19,016 bases of DNA from Streptomyces sp. NRRL S-337 (lineage in GTDB: Bacteria > Actinomycetota > Actinomycetes > Streptomycetales > Streptomycetaceae): assembly GCF_000720175.1 (NCBI RefSeq), contig NZ_JOIX01000115.1:1-19016 (forward strand), given 5' to 3'. How positions within the stretch are numbered: the first letter of the stretch is position 1; each line of letters starts with the position of its first letter. Below are positions 1 to 7,754 of the stretch, piece by piece. The translations under genes and the position numbers were made by a program. The notes below the pieces were generated by a model, which saw only the letters and a program-made list of their open reading frames with translations, ran no database searches and was not told where the DNA came from.

Positions 1-137
1 GAATCGATCTGCTCAACCGTCAGCGACTTCTCACACAGTCACACCAACGAGCCCCAGCCCACACGGTCACACCACATGCGGTTGCAGTACTAGGGGAAGT
101 GGCCTGAACGACGGCCGCCACTGAATGACGGCTGCCC
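1..137. other. Non-coding left edge with two small repeat pairs
   Basis: I see no gene with a usable start here. The stretch lies just downstream of ispE. A 15-base unit, CACAC(A/G)GTCACACCA, occurs at 32-46 and again at 60-74 with one mismatch. Immediately after the ispE stop there are two tandem copies of a 16-base unit, CTGAA(C/T)GACGGC(C/T)GCC, at 104-119 and 121-136, period 17. In the Streptomyces chromosomes I recall, an ABC-F ATPase gene follows ispE closely; its start is not visible here. The repeats could be transcript-end or regulatory elements, but no function can be read from them. Confidence 0.4.
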
Positions 138-1055
138 CTAAAGGACAGTCGCCCCCGCCGCCGGTGAGTCCGCCACCCGTACCGCGCGGCAGGTCCCCGA
201 CGCCAGCAGCGCTGTCGCGACGGCCTCGGCCGACTCCGCGTTCTTGACCAGGAAGGCCGTGGTCGGGCCCGAGCCGGAGACCAGGGAGGCCAGGGCGCCG
301 GCCGTGGTGCCGGCGGCCAGGGTGGCGGCCAGGGACGGGCGCAGGGAGAGCGCCGCCGGCTGGAGGTCGTTGGTCAGGGCGGCGGCGAGGGCGGTGGCGT
401 CGCCGGTCGCGAGGGCGGCGAGCAGTTCGGGGGCCGCCTCGGGCGCGGGTACGTCCGTCCCCTCCGTCAGGCGGTCGAACTCGCCGTAGACGGCCGGGGT
501 GGACAGGCCGCCGTCGGCGACCGCGAAGACCCAGTGGAAGGCGCCGCCGACGGGGAGGGGGGTCAGGAGCTCGCCGCGGCCCCGGCCCAGTGCCGCGCCG
601 CCGACCAGGCTGAACGGTACGTCGCTGCCCAACTCGGCGCAGATGTCGAGGAGTTCGTCCCGGGAGGCACCGGTGGACCAGAGGGTGTCGCAGGCCAGCA
701 GGGCACCCGCGGCGTCGGCGCTGCCGCCGGCCATGCCGCCGGCGACCGGGATGTCCTTGGTGATGTGGAGGTGGACGTCGGGGCTGCGGCCGTAGCGGGC
801 GGCGAGAAGTTCGGCGGCGCGGGCCGCCAGGTTCGTCCGGTCCAGCGGGATCCGGTCGACGTCGTGGCCCTCAGCGGTGATCCGCAGGGTGTCCGCGGGG
901 GTGGCGGTGACCTCGTCGTACAGGCCGACCGCGAGGAAGACGTTCGCGAGGTCGTGGAAACCGTCGGGGCGGGCGGCGCCGACCGCCAGCTGGACGTTGA
1001 CCTTCGCGGGGACCCGTACGGTCACCGTCGCCGCAGCTGTAGTCGTAGCCGTCAC
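138..1055 (-). CDS. ispE: 4-diphosphocytidyl-2-C-methyl-D-erythritol kinase (IspE)
   Basis: Cytosolic GHMP-family kinase of the MEP pathway. It phosphorylates the 2-hydroxyl of CDP-methylerythritol with ATP on the way to isopentenyl diphosphate. The 305-aa product has the family layout: PAKVN at 16-20 with the conserved Lys18, RPDGFH at 29-34 with the conserved His34, the Gly-rich ATP loop at about 104-117 ([14 protein letters not shown]), GSDVPF at 143-148 with the catalytic Asp145, and the C-terminal GSGPTTAF motif at 261-268. Length is normal. I chose the GTG start because its first bases overlap the rsmA stop as GTGA, which implies translational coupling. The same frame stays open far upstream, antisense-free but inside rsmA and rpfB, and that extension is not real. 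It is the last gene of the rpfB-rsmA-ispE run. Confidence 0.96.
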   Translation of the reverse strand: MTATTTAAATVTVRVPAKVNVQLAVGAARPDGFHDLANVFLAVGLYDEVTATPADTLRITAEGHDVDRIPLDRTNLAARAAELLAARYGRSPDVHLHITKDIPVAGGMAGGSADAAGALLACDTLWSTGASRDELLDICAELGSDVPFSLVGGAALGRGRGELLTPLPVGGAFHWVFAVADGGLSTPAVYGEFDRLTEGTDVPAPEAAPELLAALATGDATALAAALTNDLQPAALSLRPSLAATLAAGTTAGALASLVSGSGPTTAFLVKNAESAEAVATALLASGTCRAVRVADSPAAGATVL

Positions 1056-1930
1056 TTTCCCGCCTCCCGGTTCTCCGCGATCCGTGCGAATTCCTCGACC
1101 GTCAGTGCCTCGCCGCGGGCCTGCGGCGAGATGCCGGCGGCGACCAGTGCGGCCTCGGCCGCGGCGGCCGAGCCGGCCCAGCCGGACAGCGCGGCCCGCA
1201 GCGTCTTGCGGCGCTGGGCGAACGCGGCGTCGACGGCGGCGAAGACCTCGTCCCGGCTCGCGGAGGTCTCGACCGGCCGCTCCCGGCGGACCAGGGAGAC
1301 CAGGCCGGAGTCGACGTTGGGGGCGGGCCAGAAGACGTTGCGGCCGATGGCGCCGGCCCGCTTGACCTCGGCGTACCAGTTGGCCTTGACCGACGGCACG
1401 CCGTAGACCTTGTTGCCGGGGCGGGCGGCGAGCCGGTCGGCGACCTCGGACTGGACCATGACCAGGGTGCGGTCGATGGACGGGAACGTGGCGAGCATGT
1501 GCAGCAGCACGGGCACCGCGACGTTGTACGGCAGGTTGGCGACCAGGGCGGTGGGCGCGGGGCCGGGGAGTTCGGTGACGTGCATCGCGTCGCTGTGGAC
1601 CAGCGTGAAGCGGTCGGCGCGCTCGGGCAGCCGGGCGGCGACGGTGGCCGGCAGCGCGCCCGCCAGGACGTCGTCGATCTCGACGGCGGTGACCCGGTCG
1701 GCGACCTCCAGCAGCCCCAGGGTCAGTGACCCGAGCCCGGGGCCGATCTCGACGACGACGTCGTCGGGCCGGACATCGGCGGTCCGCACGATCCGGCGGA
1801 CGGTGTTGGCGTCGATGACGAAGTTCTGGCCGCGTTGCTTGGTGGGGCGTACGCCCAGCGTCGCGGCCAGTTCGCGGATGTCGGCGGGACCCAGAAGCGG
1901 GCCGGACTCGTCGGTCGTACTCTTGCTCAC
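1052..1930 (-). CDS. rsmA: 16S rRNA dimethyladenosine transferase RsmA (KsgA)
   Basis: S-adenosylmethionine-dependent enzyme that dimethylates the two adjacent adenosines in the 3'-terminal helix (helix 45) of 16S rRNA during small-subunit maturation. The 292-aa protein shows the KQRGQNF N-terminal signature at 31-37, the SAM-binding loop EIGPGLGS at 61-68, the acidic ribose contact VEID at 83-86, Asp114, and the catalytic NLPY motif at 132-135. Length is typical. It starts with GTG overlapping the rpfB stop (GTGA) and ends in a GTGA overlap with ispE, so the three genes should be one translationally coupled transcript. The pairing of rpfB, rsmA and ispE is a conserved actinobacterial arrangement. 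Confidence 0.97.
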   Translation of the reverse strand: MSKSTTDESGPLLGPADIRELAATLGVRPTKQRGQNFVIDANTVRRIVRTADVRPDDVVVEIGPGLGSLTLGLLEVADRVTAVEIDDVLAGALPATVAARLPERADRFTLVHSDAMHVTELPGPAPTALVANLPYNVAVPVLLHMLATFPSIDRTLVMVQSEVADRLAARPGNKVYGVPSVKANWYAEVKRAGAIGRNVFWPAPNVDSGLVSLVRRERPVETSASRDEVFAAVDAAFAQRRKTLRAALSGWAGSAAAAEAALVAAGISPQARGEALTVEEFARIAENREAGK

Positions 1931-3084
1931 CCGTGAAGCTTACGGCCGCACACCGGCCACGGGCTCGCCCCCCGGGTGATGTAGAGCTTCTTGGCGCGGT
2001 AGGTCTGTTCCTCGGCGGGGGCGTCCTGGGGGCGGCCGCGGCCGCCGAGGGCGTGCCAGGTGGCGACGTCGAACTGGTAGAGGCCGCCGTAGGTGCCGGA
2101 GGAGTCGACCGCGTCGGGCCGGCCGCCGGCCTCGCACCGGGCCAGTGCGCCCCAGGCGAGGTGGTCGGCGCCGCGTACCGAGTGCGGCAGTTCCTTGGTG
2201 CCGAGGTGCACGATCTGCGGGCGGGGCGGCCGGACGAGCTCGGTGTGCAGGCGCTTCGGTTTTTGTTTGACGCCGTTGACGGTGCGCAGCCGGTAGGTGA
2301 CCCGTCGCACGCCGGGCCGGCCCTGCTGGACGACGGCCACGGTGCCGCGGGCCAGCTGCGGGTCGGTCCGTTTGACCGTACGGAACGGGACGGGCTCCTC
2401 GCGGACCTCCTTGCCGCCGGTGATCCGCAGCACGGAGACGGTCTGGCCCTCGCGCGGGAAGCTGTCCGGCGGTACGGAGGTGGTGTCCTGGTCGCGCAGG
2501 GCCAGTCCGGCGTCCGCGAGGGCCTCGCGGACGGTGGCGGCGTTGGTGCGGACGCGGTGTTCGCGGCCGTCGGCGATGAAGACGACGGTGCGTTCGGTGC
2601 GGACCGCCAGTTCGATGCCGTGCCGTTCGATGCGGCGGGAGCGGGAGGTGGAGAGGTAGGCGCCCTCGGCGCGCACCCCGAGCTGGTGGAGGGCGCCGGC
2701 GACGGTGTGGGCGGTGGTCCACACCTGATGGCGCTGCCCGTCGATGGTGAGCACGACCGGCCGGCCGTGCCGGACCACGATCTCGTCACCGCTGTGCAGG
2801 TCGGTGCCGGGGGCGGGGGCGACGATGTCGTGGTCGCCGATGCCGAGCTCTTCGTCGGCCAGCAGGTCCTCGACGTCGTCGGCGAAGGTGTGCAGGGTGC
2901 GGGGGGTGCCGTCGACGCTGAGCCGGACGGCCTTGTCGTGGGCGATGAAGGCGGTGGTGCCGCCGGCGAGGAAGGCGACGACCGCGGCCCGGGGCAGCAG
3001 CCGCCGCAGGGTTTCGGGGCGTTCGGCGCGGCGTCTGCGACGGCCGCGCGCGGCGCGGTGGCTGCTGCTCTGCGGAAGACTCAC
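1927..3084 (-). CDS. rpfB: Resuscitation-promoting factor, RpfB type
   Basis: Cell-wall lytic enzyme that cleaves peptidoglycan with a lysozyme/transglycosylase-like domain and helps spores or dormant cells resume growth. The 385-aa protein has a basic N-terminus, one membrane anchor or uncleaved signal at about 32-48, three DUF348 repeats at about 52-93, 108-150 and 166-208, a G5 domain at about 216-297, and a C-terminal Rpf domain at about 305-382. The catalytic Glu is Glu318 in RCEAGG, and Cys317 and Cys379 can form the conserved disulfide. I chose the GTG at 3084 because GGAG precedes it by eight bases and because the best promoter places the transcript start near 3116. A longer frame reaching a GTG at 3144 would start upstream of that. 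No ydaO-type riboswitch fits in the short leader. Confidence 0.93.
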   Translation of the reverse strand: MSLPQSSSHRAARGRRRRRAERPETLRRLLPRAAVVAFLAGGTTAFIAHDKAVRLSVDGTPRTLHTFADDVEDLLADEELGIGDHDIVAPAPGTDLHSGDEIVVRHGRPVVLTIDGQRHQVWTTAHTVAGALHQLGVRAEGAYLSTSRSRRIERHGIELAVRTERTVVFIADGREHRVRTNAATVREALADAGLALRDQDTTSVPPDSFPREGQTVSVLRITGGKEVREEPVPFRTVKRTDPQLARGTVAVVQQGRPGVRRVTYRLRTVNGVKQKPKRLHTELVRPPRPQIVHLGTKELPHSVRGADHLAWGALARCEAGGRPDAVDSSGTYGGLYQFDVATWHALGGRGRPQDAPAEEQTYRAKKLYITRGASPWPVCGRKLHG

Positions 3085-3122
3085 GGCGCGCTCCACATGC
3101 CACGGATGCGGTTGACGGGCGG

Positions 3123-3151
3123 AGGCTAGCCGAGCCGCGGTCACTCTCCAA
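3123..3151 (-). promoter_or_regulatory. Predicted promoter of the rpfB-rsmA-ispE operon
   Basis: Reading the minus strand there is TTGGAG (3151-3146), a 17-base spacer, and TAGCCT (3128-3123). This matches the vegetative (HrdB-type) Streptomyces promoter form. Initiation would fall near 3116, leaving a leader of roughly 30 bases before the GTG at 3084. Read by eye; no expression data. Confidence 0.5.
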
Positions 3152-3225
3152 AGTCGGTCCGGTACGGAAAGTGGTCACTTCGGGGGACGCCCGGCGCGCC
3201 GTGGTGACGGCGGTGGGCGCGGTGG

Positions 3226-4101
3226 TCAGTACCCGAAGGCGCGTGCCGTATTGGCGGCGACGGCCGTCGCCAGGGTGTCCTCGGTCATTCCCTTGACGTC
3301 GGCCATCGCGCGCAGGGTGACCGGAATGAGGTAGGGGGCGTTGGCCCGTCCGCGGTACGGGGCGGGGGTGAGGAAGGGGGCGTCGGTCTCGACCAGGACG
3401 AGTTCCGGCGGGGCGACGGCGAGGGCGTCGCGCAGCGGCTGGGCGTTCTTGAAGGTGACGTTGCCGGCGAAGGACATGAAGTAGCCGGCCGCGGCGCAGG
3501 TCTTGGCCATTTCGGCGTCGCCGGAGTAGCAGTGGAAGACGGTCCGCTCGGGTGCGCCTTCCTCGCGGAGGACCCGCAGCACGTCGTCGTGGGCCTCGCG
3601 GTCGTGGATGACCAGGGCCTTGCCGTGCCGCTTGGCGATCTCGATGTGGGCGCGGAACGACCGCTCCTGGGCGGCCATGCCGTCGGGGCCGGTGCGGAAG
3701 TAATCGAGGCCGGTCTCGCCGACGCCGCGGACGTGCGGCAGGGCGGCGAGCCGGTCGATCTCGGCGAGGGCCTCGTCCAGCACGGCGTCGCCGCCCGCCT
3801 CGCGCGCGCCCTGCCGGGACCAGCCGTCGGGGTCGCCGAGGACGATCCGGGGGGCCTCGTTGGGGTGCAGGGCGACGGTGGCGTGCACGCTCTCGTACGC
3901 GGCGGCCGTGTCGGCGGCCCACTGTGAGCCCTTGAGGTCGCAGCCGACCTGGACGACGGTGGTCACGCCGACGGAGGCGGCCTTGGCGAGCGCGTCCTCG
4001 ACGGTGCCCTCTTGCATGTCCAGGTGGGTGTGCGAGTCCGCGACCGCCACCCGAAGGGGTTCGGGCAGCGGCGGCGGGGTGTTCTTGTCCTGCGGTGCCA
4101 T
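3226..4101 (-). CDS. tatD: TatD-family metal-dependent hydrolase / DNase
   Basis: TIM-barrel amidohydrolase-superfamily protein. Family members are metal-dependent 3'-5' DNases implicated in DNA repair and oxidative-stress survival. The 291-aa protein carries the complete metal site: DSHTHLD at 22-28 (His24, His26), GVGETGLDYFR at 126-136 (Glu129), VIHDREAHDD at 164-173 (His166), FHCYSG at 189-194 (His190) and VETDAPFL at 237-244 (Asp240). The ATG at 4101 is preceded by AGGA eight bases away; an upstream in-frame start at 4137 would overlap the end of the zinc-ribbon gene and add only a basic stretch. Its stop is 141 bases upstream of the rpfB start, and the rpfB promoter lies between them. 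Confidence 0.93.
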   Translation of the reverse strand: MAPQDKNTPPPLPEPLRVAVADSHTHLDMQEGTVEDALAKAASVGVTTVVQVGCDLKGSQWAADTAAAYESVHATVALHPNEAPRIVLGDPDGWSRQGAREAGGDAVLDEALAEIDRLAALPHVRGVGETGLDYFRTGPDGMAAQERSFRAHIEIAKRHGKALVIHDREAHDDVLRVLREEGAPERTVFHCYSGDAEMAKTCAAAGYFMSFAGNVTFKNAQPLRDALAVAPPELVLVETDAPFLTPAPYRGRANAPYLIPVTLRAMADVKGMTEDTLATAVAANTARAFGY

Positions 4102-4133
4102 GGCCGCGATCCTACGAGGACCTCGGCCGGCCC

Positions 4134-4616
4134 TCACCTACGGTGGTGCTGGAAGGGGTGCAGCAGGTCGGAGAGGTGCCAGTGGTGCTTGCCGTCGTCC
4201 GGGGGCTCCTCGGCGGTGCAGCCGGTGCGCTCCGCGGCGGGGGCCCCCTTCTCGTTCTTGTCGTTCTTCTCGCCCTTGTGGGTCTTCTCGCTGCCGTGCT
4301 GGCGCTGGTGCATGTTCGCGATCGCGTGGGAGACCATCGAGACCTGTCCGGAGCGCATGATGCGGACGACGTTGCTGCCGCAGCTCAGGCAGGTGGGGCA
4401 GGTCAACGGGGACGGCACCCGCTCGCCGTCCGTGTAGTAAACGACCCGCTCCCGGCCCTTGCCGTCGAGCTGGTGGACTATGTCGTACGCCTGCTCCCAG
4501 CCGTATCCGCACTTCATGCAGGCGAAGGAGTACGCCTCGTGGGCGGCGGGCTCGGGCTGGGGGATGGGGTGGACGCCGGTGGCGTTCGCCGCGGTGGTCT
4601 TAGCGATCTCGCTCAT
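4134..4616 (-). CDS. Small zinc-ribbon protein of unknown function
   Basis: I do not recognise a named family. The 160-aa product has a probable zinc ribbon: CMKC at 33-36 and CPTCLSCG at 73-80, giving four or five Cys ligands about 40 residues apart. The segment between them is rich in aromatic and charged residues. The C-terminal third (about 100-160) is low-complexity, rich in Lys, Glu and His, and ends in a His-rich tail. The ATG is preceded by GAGGAG at a good distance. It lies 32 bases upstream of tatD and is probably co-transcribed with it. A 7-bp inverted repeat sits directly before the ribosome binding site. Codon use is like the neighbouring core genes. A nucleic-acid-binding or metal-storage role is possible but not shown. 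Confidence 0.8.
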   Translation of the reverse strand: MSEIAKTTAANATGVHPIPQPEPAAHEAYSFACMKCGYGWEQAYDIVHQLDGKGRERVVYYTDGERVPSPLTCPTCLSCGSNVVRIMRSGQVSMVSHAIANMHQRQHGSEKTHKGEKNDKNEKGAPAAERTGCTAEEPPDDGKHHWHLSDLLHPFQHHRR

Positions 4617-4898
4617 GTGCGCTCCTCTTGTCCGCTGGACAAGGTCTTCGGGAACGGTTCGTCCCTCCCCCAGTGGACGCCTTTCCGTGGCGCAATGCAG
4701 TAGCTCTCCGACGGTATTGGCCCAGATTTGGCCGACGGTAGGAAAATCACCCCAACGCCTCGGCCTGCGCTTTACCTTTCCGGCCAGTCATTTACCTTCT
4801 GATGAGTCGGTTTTCTCCGTGGCCTGCGCATTATTCTTCGGCGCCCGGTTTCCGGCCGGCGCGGGAAAGCCCCCGGGACGCCCGCCGGGACCGGCTTC
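4617..4898. promoter_or_regulatory. Lower-GC intergenic region upstream of the zinc-ribbon gene
   Basis: This 282-base gap has no credible gene. It is visibly richer in A/T than its surroundings between about 4680 and 4840. It holds two direct-repeat pairs: CCGACGGTA at 4708-4716 and 4732-4740 (24 bases apart) and TTTACCTT at 4771-4778 and 4791-4798 (exactly 20 bases apart, about two helical turns). These look like paired protein-binding sites for the minus-strand promoter, which I could not place with confidence. The rightmost part (about 4838-4895) is very GC-rich with imperfect inverted repeats, and may terminate rsmI. Confidence 0.4.
4627..4643 (-). promoter_or_regulatory. Hairpin next to the zinc-ribbon gene ribosome binding site
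   Basis: Perfect 7-bp inverted repeat CTTGTCC / GGACAAG with a 3-base loop. In the minus-strand transcript its 3' arm runs straight into the AGGAG ribosome binding site of the gene starting at 4616. It could be an operator in DNA or a leader stem affecting translation or mRNA stability. Confidence 0.45.
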
Positions 4899-5753
4899 TC
4901 AGCCCGCCTTCTCCGCGTTCTTCGCCGCGACCACCGCGTCGAAGACCTCCCGCTTGGGCAGCCCCGCCTCCGCCGCGACCGCCGCGATGGCCTCCTTGCG
5001 CCGCTCCCCCGCCTCCTCGCGGACCCTTACCCGGCGCACCAGCTCCTCGGGCGCCAGCTCCTGCGGACCGCTCTCCGGGGCACCCTCGACGACGATGGTG
5101 ATCTCGCCCCGTACGCCCTCGGCCGCCCAGGTCGCCAGCTCGTCCAGCGTCCCGCGCTTGACCTCCTCGTACGTCTTGGTCAGCTCCCGGCAGACCGCGG
5201 CCCGGCGGTCAGGGCCGAAGACCTCGGCCATCGCGGCGAGGGTGTCGTCGAGCCGGTGCGGCGCCTCGAAATACACCAGGGTGCGCCGCTCGTCGGCGAC
5301 CTCGCGCAGCCGGGAGCGCCGTTCGCCGGCCTTGCGCGGCGGGAAACCCTCGAAGCAGAAGCGGTCCACCGGCAGACCGGAGACGGCCAGCGCGGTGAGC
5401 ACCGCGCTCGGGCCCGGTACGGCGGTGACCTTGATGCCGCGCTCGACGGCCGCGGCCACCAGCCGGTAGCCCGGGTCGGAGACCGACGGCATCCCGGCGT
5501 CGGTGACCAGCAGCACCCGGGCGCCCCCGGCCAGCGCGTCGGCGAGCTCCGGCGTGCGGGCCGCCTCGTTGCCCTCGAAGTACGACACGATCCGGCCGGT
5601 GGGCGTCACGTCCAGCGCCTGGGTCAGCCGGCGCAGCCGCCGGGTGTCCTCGGCGGCGATCACTTCGGCGGCGGCGAGTTCGGCGGCGAGCCGCGGCGGC
5701 GCGTCCGCGATGTCGCCGATGGGCGTCCCTGCAAGTACCAGCACTCCAGTCAC
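4899..5753 (-). CDS. rsmI: 16S rRNA 2'-O-ribose C1402 methyltransferase RsmI
   Basis: SAM-dependent methyltransferase of the tetrapyrrole-methylase fold that 2'-O-methylates C1402 in the decoding centre of 16S rRNA. The 284-aa protein shows the family blocks in order: GTPIGDIADAP at 9-19, AAEDTRR at 33-39, TDAGMPSVSDPGYR at 84-97, VPGPSAVLTALAVSGLP at 112-128 and FCFEGFPPRK at 132-141. The GTG start at 5753 follows GGAGG by eight bases. A longer frame to 5810 would add a stretch with no family similarity and remove this site. Gene order, back-to-back with pmt, is one I remember from other Streptomyces chromosomes. Confidence 0.94.
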   Translation of the reverse strand: MTGVLVLAGTPIGDIADAPPRLAAELAAAEVIAAEDTRRLRRLTQALDVTPTGRIVSYFEGNEAARTPELADALAGGARVLLVTDAGMPSVSDPGYRLVAAAVERGIKVTAVPGPSAVLTALAVSGLPVDRFCFEGFPPRKAGERRSRLREVADERRTLVYFEAPHRLDDTLAAMAEVFGPDRRAAVCRELTKTYEEVKRGTLDELATWAAEGVRGEITIVVEGAPESGPQELAPEELVRRVRVREEAGERRKEAIAAVAAEAGLPKREVFDAVVAAKNAEKAG

Positions 5754-5850
5754 CCGCCCATCCTCCCAGCACACCGCCGGCCCGCCGACCCGCCCCGGCC
5801 CGACGGGCATCCGCCGGTGGCGCTCCCCACCGGTCCACAGGCCGCTTCCC

Positions 5851-5866
5851 TACGATGGGCCGGGTG
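5851..5866 (+). promoter_or_regulatory. -10 element and leaderless start of pmt
   Basis: TACGAT (5851-5856) is followed by seven bases and then a GTG at 5864. With this spacing transcription would begin at or next to the G of the GTG, giving a leaderless mRNA, which is common in Streptomyces. No purine-rich ribosome binding site is present. The -35 region is weak. Confidence 0.5.
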
Positions 5867-7594
5867 ACGAGTGACACCACCGCGACCGACGCCGCCGCGC
5901 ACGCCGCTCCGGAGCCGGCCCGGCAGCCCCCCGTCTGGCAGCGGCGGCTGCGCCGATTCGGATATCCGGCCGCGCCGCCGGCCGACGTCCGGACCCGGCT
6001 GGTGCCCGCGTACCCGCGGCCGGGCGGCCGGCTGTGGGCGGTGTTCGGCGCCGGACCGGACGCGGCGGCCCGGCTGGCCCGCTGGTCGGGCTGGGGCGGC
6101 CCGCTGCTGGTGGCGCTGTTCGCGGGGGTCCTGCGGTTCTGGAACCTCGGCAGCCCGCGGAAGGTGATATTCGACGAGACGTACTACCCCAAGGACGCCT
6201 GGTCGCTGCTCCAGTACGGCTACGAGGGCACCTGGGCCAAGAACGCCAATGACGCGCTGGTGGCCCATCCGCCGCACATCCTGCTCTCGCCGGAGCACTC
6301 GTACGTCGTCCACCCCCCGGCGGGCAAGTGGCTGATCGCGGTCGGCGAGTGGGCGCTGGGGATGAATCCCTTCGGCTGGCGGTTCATGGTGGCGCTGCTC
6401 GGCACCCTGTCCGTGCTGCTGATCTGCCGGATCGGGCGGCGGCTGATGCGCTCGACGGCGCTGGGCTGCCTGGCCGGGACGCTGCTGGCGGTGGACGGTC
6501 TGCACTTCGTGATGAGCCGTACCGCGCTGCTCGACCTGATCGTGATGTTCTGGGTGGTGGCCGCGTTCGGCTGTCTGCTGGTGGACCGGGACCGCGCCCG
6601 CGCCCGGCTCGCGGCGGCACTGCACGTCGGCCCGGACGGCGTGGCCCGCCCGGACGCGGACGTCGGCGACCGGCTCCGGCTGGGGTGGCGGCCCTGGCGG
6701 ATCGCGGCCGGTCTCTGCCTGGGCCTGGCCTCGGCCACCAAGTGGAACGGGCTGTACTTCCTCGCGGCGTTCGCCCTGATGTCGTTCCTCTGGGACGTCG
6801 CGGCCCGCCGCACGGCCGGCGCCCGGCGCCCGTTCCGTTCGGCCCTGCGCCGCGACGTGCTGGCCGCCTTCACCTCGACCGTCGTCGTCGCTCTGGCCAC
6901 CTACCTCGCGTCCTGGACCGGCTGGATCGCCACCAAGGGCGGCTACTACCGCGACTGGGCCACCACCCCGGACGGCCGGGCGGCCGGCTGGACCTGGCTG
7001 CCGGACTGGCTGCGCAGCCTGTGGCACTACCAGACCGAGGTCTACGCCTTCCACACCGGACTGACCACGCCGCACACCTACCAGTCCAACCCCTGGAGCT
7101 GGCTGGTCCTGGGCCGCCCGGTGTCGTACTTCTACGAGGACCCCAAATTCGGCCAGGCCGGCTGCACCGCGGCCGAGGGCTGCGCCCGCGAGGTCCTGGC
7201 GCTGGGCACCCCGCTGCTGTGGTGGGCGTCCTGCTTCGCGCTGCTGTACGTCCTGTACCGCTGGCTGTTCAAGCGGGACTGGCGGGCCGGCGCGATCGCC
7301 TGCGGGGTCGCCGCCGGCTACCTCCCCTGGTTCCTCTACCAGGAACGCACGATCTTCCTCTTCTACGCCGTCGTCTTCGTGCCGTTCCTGTGCCTGGCGC
7401 TGGCCATGATGCTCGGCGCGATCATCGGCCCGCCGGGGGCGACCGAGCGCCGCCGGACCATCGGCGCCGTAGGGGCCGGCGTCCTGGTCCTCCTCATCAT
7501 CTGGAACTTCGTCTACTTCTATCCGCTCTATACGGGCCTGCCGATCCCGAAGAGCGCCTGGCACCACCGGATGTGGTTCGACACCTGGGTGTGA
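5864..7594 (+). CDS. pmt: Protein O-mannosyltransferase (GT39 / PMT family)
   Basis: Integral membrane glycosyltransferase that moves mannose from polyprenyl-phosphate-mannose to Ser/Thr of exported proteins. In S. coelicolor the orthologue is needed for phage phiC31 infection. The 576-aa product has a basic cytoplasmic N-terminus, then repeated hydrophobic segments beginning near residue 77. The first outer loop carries the catalytic acidic pair in FDETYYPKDAW (Asp104, Glu105). HPPAGKW near 150 and an FLYQERTIFLFYAV-type segment near the C-terminus are also characteristic. Length is normal. I prefer the GTG at 5864 over an ATG three codons earlier because that ATG overlaps the -10 hexamer. 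It is divergent from rsmI with a 110-base gap. Confidence 0.94.
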   Translation: MTSDTTATDAAAHAAPEPARQPPVWQRRLRRFGYPAAPPADVRTRLVPAYPRPGGRLWAVFGAGPDAAARLARWSGWGGPLLVALFAGVLRFWNLGSPRKVIFDETYYPKDAWSLLQYGYEGTWAKNANDALVAHPPHILLSPEHSYVVHPPAGKWLIAVGEWALGMNPFGWRFMVALLGTLSVLLICRIGRRLMRSTALGCLAGTLLAVDGLHFVMSRTALLDLIVMFWVVAAFGCLLVDRDRARARLAAALHVGPDGVARPDADVGDRLRLGWRPWRIAAGLCLGLASATKWNGLYFLAAFALMSFLWDVAARRTAGARRPFRSALRRDVLAAFTSTVVVALATYLASWTGWIATKGGYYRDWATTPDGRAAGWTWLPDWLRSLWHYQTEVYAFHTGLTTPHTYQSNPWSWLVLGRPVSYFYEDPKFGQAGCTAAEGCAREVLALGTPLLWWASCFALLYVLYRWLFKRDWRAGAIACGVAAGYLPWFLYQERTIFLFYAVVFVPFLCLALAMMLGAIIGPPGATERRRTIGAVGAGVLVLLIIWNFVYFYPLYTGLPIPKSAWHHRMWFDTWV

Positions 7595-7602
7595 GCCGCC
7601 GC

Positions 7603-7620
7603 CGGAATTCGACGATTCCG
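7603..7620 (+). terminator. Weak hairpin after pmt
   Basis: Inverted repeat CGGAAT / ATTCCG with a 6-base loop, eight bases after the pmt stop. The stem is short and there is no T-run, so termination is uncertain. Confidence 0.25.
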
Positions 7621-7754
7621 TCACAGGCTTACAACAGCGCGTCACCTGACCGTGCCCGGATCGAGACTCGGTGCTCTCCCCGTGTCCCTTAGAGTGCGAT
7701 GCACGTTCTTGTGTGCGTATTCAAGGACGAGGCTCCAGGGAGGGAATCGGTGGC

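Noticed and set aside
1..40. Minus-strand reading CEKSLTVEQID running off the left edge, protein-like in composition
   Set aside because: No ATG, GTG or TTG start lies between the upstream in-frame stop and this stretch, and only about a dozen codons are visible.
1056..2789. Long minus-strand open extension of the ispE frame, giving an 883-aa reading
   Set aside because: The extension overlaps rsmA and rpfB on the same strand in another frame, is low-complexity Arg/Pro/Ala, and has no family features. It is an effect of high GC content.
1933..3129. 398-codon plus-strand frame opposite rpfB
   Set aside because: It is the exact antisense of rpfB, Gly/Val/Asp-rich as expected from GC3 bias, and shows no motif.
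5750..7645. 631-codon minus-strand frame opposite pmt
   Set aside because: Antisense shadow of the GC-rich pmt gene; composition is Gly/Arg/Pro/Gln-rich with no domain, while the sense frame has full family motifs.
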